From Bacillus gaemokensis (GTDB lineage: Bacteria; Bacillota; Bacilli; Bacillales; Bacillaceae_G): a DNA stretch of 64,000 nt. Shown one piece after another: positions 63,165 through 64,000 of this stretch. The stretch lies in the NCBI RefSeq assembly GCF_001590835.1, contig NZ_LTAQ01000012.1, positions 153,168-217,167 on the forward strand, given 5' to 3'. The position numbers were made by a program, and so were the translations under genes. Under the pieces are notes generated by a model. The model saw only the letters and a list, made by a program, of their open reading frames with translations, searched no databases and was not told the origin of the DNA. The stretch's first letter is position 1; every line of letters begins with the position of its first letter.

Positions 63165-64000
63165 ATGCGAGGAAGGAATAATAAAAAGTCGCGAAAAGTA
63201 GTTCATTTGTTTCAAAAAAGATGGGTATTTCCGGCACTCTATATTGCGTGTGCAGCAGTAATCTTGTCGGTTGCTCTATGGTTCCAGGCAGCTAATCCAA
63301 AGAAAACGCCGAATCAGGACGGGGCAGCGCCGTATAGTCAAACGGAAGATCCAGGGATTCCAGTAACAAAATCTTCAGAAGTTGTGAAAATGCCAGCTGC
63401 AGCGAATGCAGAAGTTGTTGTACAGAAGAAGTTTTACGAGGATGGAGCACCGGAGAAAGAGCAAGAACAAGCACTTGTCTTTTATAACAACACATATTCT
63501 CCGAATAAAGGAATCGATATTGCTGCGAAAAGTGGCAAAGAGTTCGATGTTACAGCTGCTTTAAGCGGTACAGTAACAAAAGCGGAAAAAGATTCACTAC
63601 TTGGTTATGTTATTACAGTTGATAGTGGTAATGGTCTTGCAACATCTTATCAAAGCTTAGGTAGTGTAAAAGTAGAAAAAGGTGCAAAGGTTGCACAAGG
63701 TGAAGTATTAGGAAAATCCGGTCTAAGTGCAATGAATAAGGATGCAGGTTCTCATGTCCACTTTGAAGTACGTAAAGATAACGTAGCTGTAAATCCAGAG
63801 CGTTACCTGAATAAATCTGTAACAGAAATTAAAGCGGACGCAGGTGCAACAAAAGCAGCGAATGGTTCTGCTAGCAAAACGGAAGAAAAGCAGAAAAAAG
63901 AAGAAAAATCAACGAACGGTTCTACTGAGGAAAAAGCAACAAACAGTAAAACTGATGACAAAGGTCAAAAAGAAGAGAAATCAACGAACGGTTCTACTGA
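63165..64000 (+). CDS. spoIIQ: Stage II sporulation protein Q (3' end outside window)
   Basis: ATG 63165 behind GAGGTGATGA opens a frame of 278 codons that runs off the right edge. One membrane anchor (residues about 22-42) is followed by a LytM/M23 domain (about residues 115-225). The first zinc histidine is replaced (NKGIDIA instead of HxGxD) while SHVHFEV keeps the HxH pair, so it is a degenerate, probably non-enzymatic LytM, as in B. subtilis SpoIIQ. The C-terminal tail is Lys/Glu/Ser/Thr-rich with KEEKSTNGSTE occurring twice before the edge. It binds SpoIIIAH to build the forespore channel. Confidence 0.93.
   Translation, partial: MRGRNNKKSRKVVHLFQKRWVFPALYIACAAVILSVALWFQAANPKKTPNQDGAAPYSQTEDPGIPVTKSSEVVKMPAAANAEVVVQKKFYEDGAPEKEQEQALVFYNNTYSPNKGIDIAAKSGKEFDVTAALSGTVTKAEKDSLLGYVITVDSGNGLATSYQSLGSVKVEKGAKVAQGEVLGKSGLSAMNKDAGSHVHFEVRKDNVAVNPERYLNKSVTEIKADAGATKAANGSASKTEEKQKKEEKSTNGSTEEKATNSKTDDKGQKEEKSTNGST

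Overview
The window is a piece of a Bacillus cereus-group chromosome. It is AT-rich, its Shine-Dalgarno sequences are strong GGAGG types, most genes read on the + strand, and the order runs cls-fadF-acdA-rpoE-pyrG-ywjG-spo0F-fba-murA-glpX-rho-rpmE-tdk-prfA-prmC-spoIIR-ywlB..G-glyA-upp-atp-nuo-ywzB-ywmB-murA-spoIID-spoIIQ. That is the ori-proximal Bacillus order, with features I associate with B. cereus: an 11-gene nuo operon, a repeat-bearing NuoC and many dispersed intergenic repeats. The species within the group cannot be fixed from this alone. I saw no rRNA, tRNA, CRISPR array, transposase or prophage gene.

Layout. 1-8.5 kb: the 5' part of a cardiolipin synthase gene (minus strand), then a fatty-acid beta-oxidation operon (fadF, thiolase, hydroxyacyl-CoA dehydrogenase, two acyl-CoA dehydrogenases) behind a promoter overlapped by a FadR-like palindrome, then a TetR regulator. 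8.8-21.9 kb: information-processing and central-metabolism housekeeping (rpoE, pyrG with a reiterative-transcription attenuator leader, spo0F, fbaA, murA2, glpX, rho, L31, tdk, prfA, prmC). 22-33.4 kb: spoIIR, the ywl genes with a DnaA-box cluster, mntP, small membrane proteins, a flavin reductase, DoxX and EIIA, then rpiB, ywlG, glyA and upp. 33.7-41.5 kb: the F1Fo ATP synthase operon. 41.5-45.4 kb: a DUF975 gene with a truncated sibling, and a large c-di-GMP GGDEF/EAL membrane protein. 45.6-56.2 kb: complex I (nuoABCDHIJKLMN). 56.3-64 kb: ywzB, ywmB, murA1, spoIID and partial spoIIQ. A three-gene ABC module, led by an unusual ABC-like/LytTR fusion regulator, sits between the two sporulation genes.

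How it works together. Acyl-CoA oxidation feeds electrons through FadF to the quinone pool. Complex I and the ATP synthase form the energy-conserving chain, and pyrG, upp, tdk and glyA supply nucleotides and one-carbon units. SpoIIR, SpoIID and SpoIIQ are checkpoint and engulfment proteins of sporulation, and Spo0F belongs to the initiation phosphorelay.

The least-explained material is intergenic. Three dispersed repeat families are present: A, about 125-bp hairpin units in six clusters, two of them inside the atp operon; B, about 170 bp, three copies; and C, hairpin-rich, three copies. There are also four 9-bp iterons at 20-21 bp spacing upstream of the LytTR fusion gene. The best candidates for something undescribed are the LytTR/ABC module with its iteron array and the intra-operon A repeats.
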